Shown: one piece after another, positions 47,097 through 57,840 of the stretch
Layout: each line of letters starts with the position of its first letter
Position numbering within the stretch: the stretch's first letter is position 1
Assembly (NCBI RefSeq): GCF_000004825.1
Contig: NW_008805089.1
Location: 1,116,001-1,180,000, forward strand
From: Heterostelium album PN500
Taxonomy: Eukaryota > Evosea > Eumycetozoa > Acytosteliales > Acytosteliaceae
DNA: 64,000 nucleotides
Direction of reading: 5' to 3'
The notes under the pieces: generated by a model
Told to the model about the DNA's origin: nothing
The model's input: only the letters and a program-made list of their open reading frames with translations
Database searches by the model: none
Position numbers and translations under genes: made by a program

Positions 47097-48404
47097 ATGA
47101 AGTTCTTAATTTCATTAATTGTTGTATCAACTATGATTGCTGCCTGTATGGCTCAATCCACATGTAGAACTATCACCTTTTCGGGTGCTGGTGCTTTTGG
47201 TGCCTACCAAGCCGGTGTAGTTTCTGGTATCGTCTCAAAGCGTGCTCCAGCTGGTAAGTAAAAATTATTAGGTTTTTTTTTTCTAATTTTTTGTAAATCC
47301 ACTAATTGTTATTATTTTAAATATTTTTAAAGATGTACAATGGTTATCTGCAACTGGTATTTCTGCTGGTTCGATTAATGCTGCGGCTTTGGCAATGTTT
47401 AATGTTGGTGATGAAGTTGCTGCTGCCAATTTCATGACCGAAAAGTGGTTGAGTATCTCTCCTGAGCAAGTTTTTGTAAACTGGAAGGGTGGTGTCGTTG
47501 ATGGTTTGTTCCTTCACCGTGGTATCTATGATGATGGTCCCTTATTTGTTTTTATGACCAACGCCCTTAACACCACTCAATTCTTGGCCTCGAATCGTAA
47601 CATGATGATTGGTGCCACCAATTTGGATACCGGTATGTTTGATCAATTCTACAAGACCGACCCAGAGATCGTTAAAGCTGTTATTGCTTCATGTTCCATC
47701 CCAGGTGTTTTCCCACCAACCGAAAAGGGTGGATACAGTTATGTAAGTAAAAATAATATAAAAAAATTAATAACAAACTAAAATACTAATTATTATTTTT
47801 TTTTCATAATTTTTTAAAGTGTGATGGTGGAGCCACTTATATGACACCAGTCACTGATGTAAGTTCTAATTTAATTTATTAAAAATATAATTTTATTTCT
47901 AATATTTTTCTTTATTTATACAATTAGTCCGCAAGACTTTGTTATGAAACTGGTGCTACCAATGTCATCGTTGATATGGTTACCATCACTGGAGCTGACA
48001 AATTCAGAAATATGTCAAAGGGTGACACCATCGAACTTCTCTTGAGAGCCGGTGAAATTATTGTAGAAAACATCGGAAACAAGGATATTGAAACCCTTTT
48101 CCAAGCTTGTAAGTACATTTAGAAAAAAACAATTGTAAGAAAACTAATCATAAAAATTACTATAGTCCCAAATACCATTCTCAATGTATATAGACCAAGC
48201 CAAACTTTACCAGGAAATGCCCTCAGCTTTACTTATTCTGCTCCATTAATCAAGATCGGAGTTACCGATGGTCAAAATGAAAATCCAGCTTTTGTTTTAA
48301 CCAAGTATGTATTTTTCAAATTATTAAATTTTATCAAATTAACTAATATATAAAATCAATATAGGCACAATTACAAAGAAATGTTAGAAAAAATGAGACA
48401 ATAA
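47097..48404 (+). CDS. Secreted patatin-like phospholipase
   Basis: Six exons (47097-47253, 47333-47742, 47820-47858, 47928-48108, 48166-48304, 48365-48404) give 321 residues. A signal peptide (MKFLISLIVVSTMIAACMA) leads into the patatin fold. The oxyanion loop is GAGAFG (30-35). The nucleophile elbow is GISAG (Ser63). The dyad aspartate lies in DGGA (Asp191), coded by the 39-base exon 3. Other matches are GATNLDTG and ASCSIPGVFPPTEKGGYSY. By family knowledge these enzymes hydrolyse acyl esters of phospholipids or galactolipids. The signal peptide places it in the secretory pathway, perhaps for digestion in phagosomes; that is inference. The start at 47097 is preferred over 47079 because it puts the hydrophobic core at the N-terminus. 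Confidence 0.88.
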
Positions 48405-49123
48405 ATTATTATTTTTATTTATTATATTATATTTTTTATTTTGTTTAAATATTAATATTTACAATTTGATTTTTTTTCTATTTTTGGAATTAATTTTTTA
48501 ACCTTGGAAGGTTAAACATAGAAATGTATTTCAAGTATCATTAAAAAAAAGAATATCCACCTGAAGAGTGTTTTTACGAATTTAGTAAAATTAAACCCTT
48601 TTTTTTTTTGTACAAAATTAATTAAAATTGTACAAAAAAAAAAAGAAAATGATTGTGTGTTATCAATTAACTCAAGTGTACCTTCACAAAGAATATATTA
48701 TGTGGATAGTTACAAAATTCTAAGAAATAAATTGACAAACCCCCTTAAAATTGTATTTGTCATTATCTCGAATCACATTTTTACATTGTATTACTACAAT
48801 TGATTAATAAATAATTATTCTTTTCTTTTTGAATGCACAACTTCATAGCAATAACGGTTATTATTTTTTTACAAAATATTCTGTTCAATGCTATTATCTA
48901 ATATTTTGATTTCCATTTATATTTGTTTTTTAATCTGTAGATAAAATTCTAAATGGAATGTTTAATATTAATAACTTTTCAACAGAATCTGATGGAGGAA
49001 AAAAACTATAAATAATGAATTGTTTTGATGAGTAGAAACATCAAATCAAATTCAAAGTATTAAACAAGTTAAAAAACAAAACTAAACTTTAAAACTTTTA
49101 AACTCAAAGAAAACTTAACAACA
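48405..49123. promoter_or_regulatory. Upstream region of CBM49-like copy B
   Basis: From 48837 onward this is shared with copy A. The blocks 48837-48930 and 48985-49123 are strongly conserved between copies; the part between (about 48930-48985) has diverged. The 5' part (48405-48836) is AT-rich and includes the 3' region of the patatin-like gene. Confidence 0.6.
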
Positions 49124-49626
49124 ATGAAAATAATTGCACTTTTCTGTTCACTCCTCATTTGTGTTGCATTCGTTGCAGCCAATGAACAAGTCAACTCTGA
49201 CCTCAGTATCCATCAAACTGTGATTGGAACATGGACTGATGGAAGTCGTGGAAATCGTCAATACACTCAATATGATGTCACCGTAACCAACGTATCTGGA
49301 AGAAACATCAAGAACTTTTTCATGTAAATAATTTCTTTATAATTTTTAATCAATCAATTATTTTAATAGATCAAAATTTTTAATGAACAAAAAATTATTT
49401 ATTATTAATTATAATATTAGTGATACTGATTACACTTTCAAAGTTCGTGATGGTAATGCCTTTTGGAATGTAATCAGATTACCAAATGGAGATCTCTCAC
49501 TTCCATCATACCAAACATCAATCAATGCAGGTGCCAGCTACACTTTTGGTTTTATTCTTCTCGGATCACCATCAACACCTGCCAACCTTTCTGTCAGATA
49601 CCTCACTTATTTGTAATCAACAAATC
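48837..49626 (+). repeat. Inverted duplication, copy B
   Basis: Partner of 34994-35775 in opposite orientation, with about 13 kb and eight genes between them. It contains the second CBM49-like gene, its intron and about 290 bases of promoter. Confidence 0.92.
49124..49616 (+). CDS. Secreted single-domain CBM49-like protein, copy B
   Basis: Two exons (49124-49323 and 49421-49616) give 131 residues. It differs from copy A at only two residues: Ile for Leu at position 3 in the signal peptide, and Ser for Asn in DLSIHQ. Five other exon differences are synonymous by my count. Gene structure and splice phase are identical (intron after the second base of an Ile codon). The predicted role is the same, a small secreted cellulose-binding-type protein of extracellular matrix or stalk and spore coat. 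The intron has diverged more than the exons, which points to selection or exon-focused gene conversion. It converges on the CLC gene, 166 bases away. Confidence 0.8.
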
Positions 49627-49782
49627 ATTCCATCATTAATTAAATCTGAATTTAATCTAAAATAAAATGATGCATCATCAATTCAATTATTATTATTTTT
49701 TTTTAAAAGTTCTATATTTTATTTAATATAAATTATAGTTTATCTAGAATCGGTTTGTTAATTTGTACTTTTAAACTTTTGT

Positions 49783-52700
49783 TTAATTAGCTGTATGTCT
49801 TAATCTATTTGTCGATTGTGAAAGTGGATTGTCGTCATCTCCTTCATGGATTAATTTCGAAACATCCAATTTCATATGTGAAAGTTCCCTATATCTTTGT
49901 TCACATGTCTTTTCCAATAGATCTTTCTTTGTGATAATACCTTTTAATTTATTATATGAATTTACTAGTAAAAAGAGAATAGTAAAAAATGTTAGTTGGC
50001 TATTTTTCAATACAATAGTTATATTAATTAAACTTGTTACTTACCAACGGGCATATGACGAAGTCCCATTGTTCTAAATAGTTGGAAAGCTTCACTAACA
50101 GCAAACTCTTCGTTCACTGTTAGCACGGTCAAGTTCATAATGTTTGTGAAATCTACTTGAATCGAGTAATCTTCGGGATCGAATGAAAAATCAGAGAGTT
50201 GTGGTAGCTTCCATGCCAATTTGGTTGTGTAGTCGGTGTGTGAGTAGACTTGTTCGGTGTTTGGAATGTAGACATCGGAGAGACCTTCGAGAACCATCAA
50301 TAATTGAGTTCTCAAAATCAATCCTTTAACGCAACGATCGTCATGGTTATTGACCACTGGGAAACCATTGTGATTTGTATTCTTTAGCACCTCGAGAATA
50401 CGTCCGAGTGTATCTTTCTCCAAAAGGTAGACCGGTTTCTTTGCCATGATATGCTTGCACATGAGAATCTTCATTGCTTTGCTGGCGTGTGGCTCCAAAT
50501 AGGGGATATACTTCATCTCGATGAGAATGTCAAAGAGTGGATGGATCAATGCGTCGGCAACCCACTTGGCAACCATTACTGTCACCATCAGTGGCAAGAG
50601 ATATTGAAGTTCATTGGTTGTCTCAATGAGAATGACCGACAGTGAAATGGTGAGACGCGACACTCCAGCCATGAAAGCAGCTGCACCCATTAGTGCATAG
50701 GCACCGGGGTCGATTGTCGAGTATCCAAAGATGTGTTGGACGATAACACCGATCGCTCTACCATAGGAAGCACCGATGACAATCATCGGTACGAAAGTAC
50801 CCGAGGAAATACCGCAACCCGCTGTGTAGGCAGCAAACAAAAAGTAGAACAAAAAGAATAGAAGCAACGCTGGAATTCCGAAACGATTGGTGTTGTTCAA
50901 CTCTGGCGAGTTGATAGCCAGTAGATTCTGAATCGACTCTTCGTTACCGGCAAATATAATGGATGCCATCGGGTTGTACGAACCCTCTGGACAGTTGAAT
51001 GACTTGAGCAGGTCATTGAGTTGCTCCATTGTTTCGGAGCTTGAGCTGAGAGTTTCGTTACCGGCGTGTACAATGAGACTATCGATTGTATGACATTGAA
51101 ACATGAATGGCAAGAAGAATTGAAGAATAGTCGACACGGTAATGATAACGAATACCTCGAGAACACGTAGCGATTTGATTTTGTTTACGTACTTACGACG
51201 CATCGCAACCACCTTGACATTGATCAAGGTGAAGAGTGCACCTGTGAAACCACCGATGACACCAATCACCAAGAATGGAATCAACTCGAGCAAATTGTAG
51301 TTGTTTGCGGTGGAATTGGTTCCCATATCGAAAATCATGGTTGGATGCTGTGAGAGATGTGAATCCTTGAGGATCTTTGCGGTGAATGTAGCTACCAAGC
51401 AACAAAAGAAGGCACGCCAAGTGAGTGCTGTTGACCAGAAAGAACTGACTTCTTCGAGCGAGAACAATGCACCACCCAACGGAGCACTGAAAGCAGCGGC
51501 GACACCAGCACCCGCACCCATAGTAACGAAATCACGCTTGTCCTTATCGTTTCTAAAGGAACGCAAGAATGGAATCTTAAAACCAAACTCCTTTGATTGT
51601 GCCTGTGAGAAACCGTTACCAACGATCGCACCAATATGAATCATTGGACCTTCGGCACCGACTTGCAAACCTGAGGACACTGCAAAAATCATAGAGCTCA
51701 ACTTTGTCCATAGAGTCTTGAACTTGAGTACATGTGGAATCTTTGTACCATTCAAATAACCTTTAACCTCTGGAATACCGGATCCAGCTGCTGTAGGTTC
51801 GTAATAAACGGCCAACAATGAACTTATAATTGCAAGTACCGTATTACATGTGAAAAATGCAAGAAAAGCAAGCCAATAATCAAGTGTCAATACTGGAAAA
51901 AAAACATAAAATACAATGTTAATATATATATATATAACTATGATTCTTTTTGTTAATTAGGTTTAGTTTGCTGGTTACTTACAATATTTGACGAATTCGA
52001 ATTTATAAAATGTAAGATTGGATATTCCTATGTGACCGAGATAGGCAATGACACCGATGAAAATACCCATGACTGTAGAGATGATCCAACGTTGCCATTC
52101 ATTGCTGGAACCTAGTTTATTAAAGTTTTTGTACATCTCATTACGGTAGGCTTTGTTGTAGATGGTCATATAATCGAGACATTCATACTTTGAGATTTGT
52201 TTCTTGTCTTGAATCCAAATGGCACGCTCTTGATTCTCATGACGTTCGACACGCTTATGATGTTGATCACGTACCTTATCGACTGCTTTAATACCAACGC
52301 CTGCAACCGATTCAAATCCACCTATAATAGTATCTTCAATTTTCTTATTTGATTCTTTTACTTTTTCCTCCTATGAAATTTATCATTATGGTAAGTCGAC
52401 TTTTATATATAAAGTTAATGCTATTCAATCTATATATTTTTATATACTTACAATCTTTTGATTTGAATCTAAAATTGCTTGTTTAATAAGTTTGTTTGTT
52501 TTTGTAATTGTTTTGGTGAATTTAGTTTTGAATCCGTCACCCTCTTTGATATCGTCCTGTGAAGATAAGAGTGGTTTTGGTTGGTAGTTGGTTGGATCAC
52601 GGTTGATTGGCTCAAGAATGATTCCACTCTGAAAGGGACCGTCCTCATCGTCGTATTCATTGTTGTTGTTGTTGTTGTAGTTGTTGTTGTTAAGACGGCT

Positions 52701-52832
52701 GTCTTCGTCGTCGCTTCCAACCTCTTCCAATCTGGCTCTATCCTCTGTAATTGGACTGTAGGTCTGACTGCTTGGACTTGCACCAACAACTCTATTGGGA
52801 TTGAAATTCGAATCAAAAGGATTTCCACTCAT
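49783..52832 (-). CDS. CLC chloride channel/transporter with CBS domains
   Basis: Four exons (52832-52452, 52370-51983, 51892-50045, 49964-49783) give 932 residues. The N-terminal 210 residues are cytoplasmic with Asn-rich sequence. The membrane core shows the chloride-site motifs in order: GSGIPE, GAEGPMIHIGAIVGNG with the gating Glu, SAPLGGALFSLEEVSSFW, and GTFVPMIVIGASYGRAIG. Two CBS domains follow (HIMAKKPVYLLEKDTLGRIL…, and MNLTVLTVNEEFAVSEAFQL… ending in exon 4 with GIITKKDLLEKT). The gating-Glu motif and the LLEK-type tail suit either channels or Cl-/H+ exchangers. The proton-glutamate position was not checked, so the mode is left open. Probably vesicular or contractile-vacuole membrane, by analogy. 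Confidence 0.93.
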
Positions 52833-53823
52833 CCTACTTCTTTTTCAACAAATTATAACTATTACTATTACTACTACTATTAATGTTTAAAGTGAAACGT
52901 TATGTAAAACTCTGTACTATACTAAAAAATAGACAAATAATGATAGAATAAAAAAAAAATAGATTACTTTTGATTTTTTTTTGTATTTTTGTTTTTTTAT
53001 TGATTTGTTTTGTTTGATTGATAGGTAATATGTGGTTAGTGAGTGCCGATGTGGTATCAAAAAAAAAAAAAAAAAGTGTGTGGGTTTTTGATTCTTAATG
53101 TAATATTACAATTTAATTAAATATAGAAGTTTTATATGTATAGATAAATAAATTATAAAAATAACTATGTTTAAAGTGAATGAAAATGATTTTAAAATAA
53201 AAACTAGATGTTTGGTGGTGTAGAGAGTGAATATTGGTGCAATCGAAACGGATTCACCACCAGTAGTGAAATTTTTTGCAAAAAAAAAATAAAAAAAAAA
53301 ACAAATTTAATTTTTTCAACGATGCCGTTTGAGTAAACCCAACAATCTACCAGAGTTAACAGCTTTGCAAAAAAAAAAAAAAAACAAACAAAAAAATAGA
53401 CTAAAAAAAAAAAAACAAATAAAAAAAAATTGATGAATGTTTAGATCAATGAAAAAAAGATAATTAAATCATTGTTATAACAATATAACTTATATATATA
53501 AATTTTTAAAATCAATTTCCTAACCTTTGATTTAAAACAACAACATTTTTCAGAACTTCGAGTTTCTGTTTTGTTACAGATATCTAACTTCTGACCCATT
53601 ATCTCAAAACTTTATGTGAATAAAAATAATTACTAAAAACAAACACACTTGTTTATTTGTTTTTATATATTTTATTTTATTGCATTTTATTATATTTTGT
53701 TTGTTTTGTTTGATTTAAACAAAATATGGACAACATTAACAAACAATAAAGTTATCCAAAACACTTTATTAGTCATATTCTTTTAGTTTCTAATTTATTC
53801 AGAGAAATATCAAAAATAAAATA
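52833..53823. promoter_or_regulatory. Divergent intergenic region (CLC / WAP protein)
   Basis: AT-rich with many A runs. A hairpin-forming TGGTG-c-AATC-gaaacg-GATT-CACCA lies near 53236-53260. An AACGATGCCGTTTGAGT sequence (53319-53335) resembles one at 57724-57740. No gene is called. Confidence 0.5.
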
Positions 53824-54030
53824 ATGCGTAATTTAATTGTGATTTTAGTTATATTTTCACTACTTTCAGCATTGGTTCTTTGTGAAGTCAATCAAGTACA
53901 ACTTAAATGTCCACCACACAAACCTGGAACGTTTGGAGCTTGTATCGAGGCATGTGGAGAAGGTTGTGCAAAAGGTTACCTCTGTTGCTACAATGGATGT
54001 GGTCACGTTTGTATGAAGGGTGTATATTGA
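53824..54030 (+). CDS. Small secreted WAP-type four-disulphide protein
   Basis: A single exon of 68 residues. A signal peptide (MRNLIVILVIFSLLSALVLC) is followed by a 48-residue module with eight cysteines in whey-acidic-protein order: C, C, C, C, CC, C, C. Key segments are KCPPHKPGTFGACIEACG, GCAKGYLCCYNGCGHVC. The central CC pair and NGCGHVC ending match the WAP core. WAP proteins are often protease inhibitors or antimicrobial; here that is family-based inference. The Cys just before the mature part belongs to the signal peptide. The stop is TGA. Confidence 0.78.
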   Translation: MRNLIVILVIFSLLSALVLCEVNQVQLKCPPHKPGTFGACIEACGEGCAKGYLCCYNGCGHVCMKGVY

Positions 54031-54285
54031 AAGTGGTAATTTCATTCTCTTCAAGTAAATCAATTTATGTTTAGAAACAATATTAATTACAAAATAAAAA
54101 AAGTTTATCAAATATTACTTTAATTTGATACCAAACCAAACTATTCATTACTAGTTTATATATCTTTTACAAGATGTAGTTAATTTTTTGAAAATTAATT
54201 TTATTATTATTTCGTCTATAAATAATAATATAATTCGAAGATTTTTTGCGGAGTAGAGACGAGTTATTTTTATATCTCACCACTA

Positions 54286-56273
54286 TTATCCTTGTGTTGT
54301 TGGTTCCATTTGTATTGTTACATTTTCATTTGCTGTTGTTGTTGTTGAGTTTTGATTTTGTTGTTCTTGTTGTTCTTCGTTGCTCGACGGAATTAGATGG
54401 GTTGTCGATACTGTAATCGAAATGTTTGTAGATTGGTCAGTGCTAACATTGCTAATGATACTGTCGGTGCTGACCGGACTTCCACCTGGCGGTGTAGCAG
54501 CGTCTGATTGATTCTGACGGAGATGTGGTGGAATCTTTTCCAATGGTATTTGGTCGAGTGACAAGGTAGGTGCCAATGTCTTTGTTCTGATCTTTGCTTT
54601 CTCCACTTCTACCGGCCACTTTACCAAAACGATGAATATTCCCAGCCCAATGAAAATACTGATCAAACCAATGCATAGACCCCACCAAAGACCAGTCACA
54701 CCAACGTCGGCACCAAATGTCAAACCAACAGCGAATGGAATAGTAATAAGATAGAAAGCAATGAAATTTGAAATGGCACCGGTTTTAATACGACCCATAC
54801 CACGAACTATACCTTGGAATATAGTTTGTCCACCATCGAATATCTGGAAAAGCGCTGCAATAGGCAAGATCTTTGCAGCAATATTAATGACATCTTGGTC
54901 TTTTGTATAGATTTTACCGATCTGATAGCGTGCTGCTACCAAAACAATGGCTACCACAATCATTGCCAACATTGCCAGAATGAAACCTACCCATGCAGCT
55001 CTTCTTGCTTGGAAAGGATGACGTGATCCCAGTAGATGACCTACACGTACCGCAACAGCAATAGATATACCACTGGAAATCTGATAGGTAAGTGTTGTGA
55101 AATTATAACAAACATTATGGGCATCCAAATCATGTGTAGAGATAAGACCTGCCAAGATTGTCAAAACTTCGAAACACCAACCCTCTGAAACATGTTGAAT
55201 CGCTGCTGGAATACCCAATGTAAGATACTCCTTGATTCCCTTGAAAGTAATACTCTCTTTTGTCCATCCAAACCATGTCTTTTTATGTAATTTAAAAACA
55301 TAAATATATCCCCACATTAAAAAGAAACCAATGATTCTCTTTATTTTTTTGATTAAATCAAATTCAAACGAATTAGTATTTAGTAATTGAAATGGTGGAG
55401 ATTGTAAAAACTATACGTACAGAAATAGATGTGGCTAAAGGTGCACCCAAATAACCCATTCCATTATAACTTCCCATTCCATAAACCAATAAATAATTTA
55501 AGAATACATTGATTCCATTTATTGCCAAACCAATATAAATAGAGGGCATCATTAAACCCTGCCCTTGTAGATACTTTTGCATACAAATTGTCATGTTATA
55601 AAACCATAAGCCAGGTAAAAGCATACTATTAATGGAATTTAAATTAGTAAACTATTTTTTTTCATTTGAGAATATATTATTGATACATACAGTGCATATT
55701 TAAAAGCTAAATTAGAAATTTCATGGTTTTGACCAACCAATTTCAAAAAATAATCTGTAATGCACCATAATGCGGCTGTTATTATAGTATTGATATTGTT
55801 AGTTATAAAACTGATATATTCATAATAGAATCAATAAATACATACCAATAAATACAGATACACCTGATGTAATAGAAGCAGCTCTCTGAACTAATATTCC
55901 TACATATTCAAAGTTTTCTGGGAAAAAAAAAAGATTAAATTAGAATTACAATTGATAAATATTTGAAATTTATAAAATACTTACTTGCTCCGTATGATTG
56001 ACTAATTAGGGTATCCAACGCGTTAAGAATACCAAGTGCAATACCACCTGTACCATAGGTCCAAGTGTTAGCTAAAGCTGCGGCAGCCAGTTCATCTTTA
56101 GACTCTGGAGTACCGCCTTGACCAACAAAAATTAGATTAACAAATAGATATAATACATTATTCAATAAATTTGACACAATCATAGGCCAAGACCAACGGC
56201 AGATGAATATTATTTCACTTTTACTATCTTTCCATTGTTCTATACACTTTTGCCTCAGTTTGCCCAAATTCAT
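54286..56273 (-). CDS. MATE-family multidrug/toxin efflux transporter
   Basis: Five exons (56273-55985, 55917-55846, 55775-55691, 55625-55421, 55338-54286) give 567 residues. The fold has twelve membrane segments. Family features are WPMIVSNLLNNVLYLFVNLI in the first segment, ANTWTYGTGGIALGILNALDTLISQSYGA (the conserved ALDTL.SQ..GA block), YLQGQGLMMPSIY and ISIAVAVRVGHLLG in the second half. A Gly/Ser/Thr/Gln-rich cytoplasmic tail of about 100 residues follows. MATE proteins export organic cations or drugs using proton or sodium gradients. The acceptor of exon 3 (at 55776-55777) was set by frame. The short exons 2 and 3 (72 and 85 bases) encode membrane segments. Eukaryotic MATE by overall pattern; substrate unknown. 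Confidence 0.9.
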
Positions 56274-57840
56274 TTTATATTGAATGAATTCAAAATAATA
56301 TGTTTATTTTGAAATTGGTATATAAAAAAATATATAAATATAAGTATAATTTAAAAATATATAATTATAATAATGTAATTTTGTTTTACATCAAGATAAG
56401 ATTTAATTATTATTTAATAAGTGATGATAAGAAAGTTCTGAGGGAAGTGGCTTGGAGTGATTTATAAAAAAAAAGAAAAAAAAAAGCGGAGTTAGGGAAA
56501 GGTTGGAAAAGCTGTAATTTCGATGAAAAAATATCTAGAATATATATTGACTTTTGAATAATATTGTTGTTGCCGTGGAGTTGTTGTTGTGAAGTTGTTT
56601 GTTCCTGAGTGTTGGGTGTATGTATTAGACCTGATATAATGATTTTAATATTCTAGAAAATGGTAATGAATATAAAACTCTAATAATATTTCTGATCAGT
56701 GTTGTAGTTTTGTTGTTGGTTGTTTTGAATGTTTTGTTTTGACAGCCAACTAGACATCTTGTATTAATTGATCAATTAAATAAACTAGTTTTTACCTTTT
56801 TGTTTTGTTTTTTTTTTTCTTTTGATTAATTTTAATATTTTTGTTTTTTTTACTTGATGTAATGACTTCTTTCCTTTCTACTACAGAGGTGTTACTTGGA
56901 TCATATGATTTGATCATGTTTATTTTGTTTTTGCAAAGTTTTTGCAAACCTTTGGTTGTCAACAACACCACCATCATCACCCAGAGTTCCAACAAAATCG
57001 TATTGTGGCACACACACAGAAATCGATTTGATATCATTGATTGGTTTCCACCACCCATCTGAGACCATTAAGTATATCTTTTGATTTTGGGGGGTACTAC
57101 TCAGTAGTTTGTGTCTCTAACAACTTTGAAGATGTCAGTGTGGGTATAAGATGACCCAAATCATTATTTTGTGTTGCGTAATGAGGAATGATTTGATTTT
57201 TTATCATTTTGGAAATGATGATTAGAAAAAAAAAAATCACCAAAACGTATAACCTTGTGCTAAAGTAGTACAGGCAAAACTGTACCTCAAAAAGAGATCT
57301 GGTGTGACATTTTTGCGAAAAAAAAAAACAATCATCACCTACAAAAAAAAATAGATTATTTTTTCACCAACCTGAAAATTGGATATTTTGAAAAAAGATT
57401 TTTTTTAGATCTACGAAAACCCCCACAAAACAAATCACACCATTCCTATTTTTATATTCATGACAAGAAACATCAACAAATAACATCTACTAAAATAATA
57501 ATAATCTGGGAAAAAGAACTTTATAATTCTTTTTATAATCGGAAGGTTCTACTCCTTTCTTGATGATATTTAATATCGATTAATAAAACCACTAAATATA
57601 TATATTTGTACAATTGTTGTTGAGGAAACACAACAAAAATAAAAAAATCTGGAGGATAACCTCGCAAAAAAAACAAAAACAAATATCAACTGAAAAAATT
57701 GGTCTGTTGTCAACAACAATGTTTAACGATGTCATATGAGTCAACCAACTTAGGAAAACATGATTTAGCTGGATTCAAGTAATCTGTTTACACTTTTTTT
57801 TTCAACGATTGTAAGATATGTAGCGACATCTTTAAATTCA
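56274..57840. other. Long intergenic region, hairpin-bearing, no gene called
   Basis: 1.6 kb upstream of the MATE gene and downstream of the histidine kinase. The part 56860-57330 has less extreme composition and several short hairpins (ACTAC/GTAGT at 57096-57108 inside GAGAC/GTCTC at 57061-57117; GTACAG/CTGTAC at 57268-57285). Open frames of about 70-90 codons on both strands across 56792-57062 overlap each other and show no domain. Confidence 0.5.

Noticed and set aside
56792-57062. Overlapping 73- and 88-codon frames on both strands
   Set aside because: They overlap each other on opposite strands, end in Lys/Asn homopolymer-derived sequence, and show no domain or splice partner.
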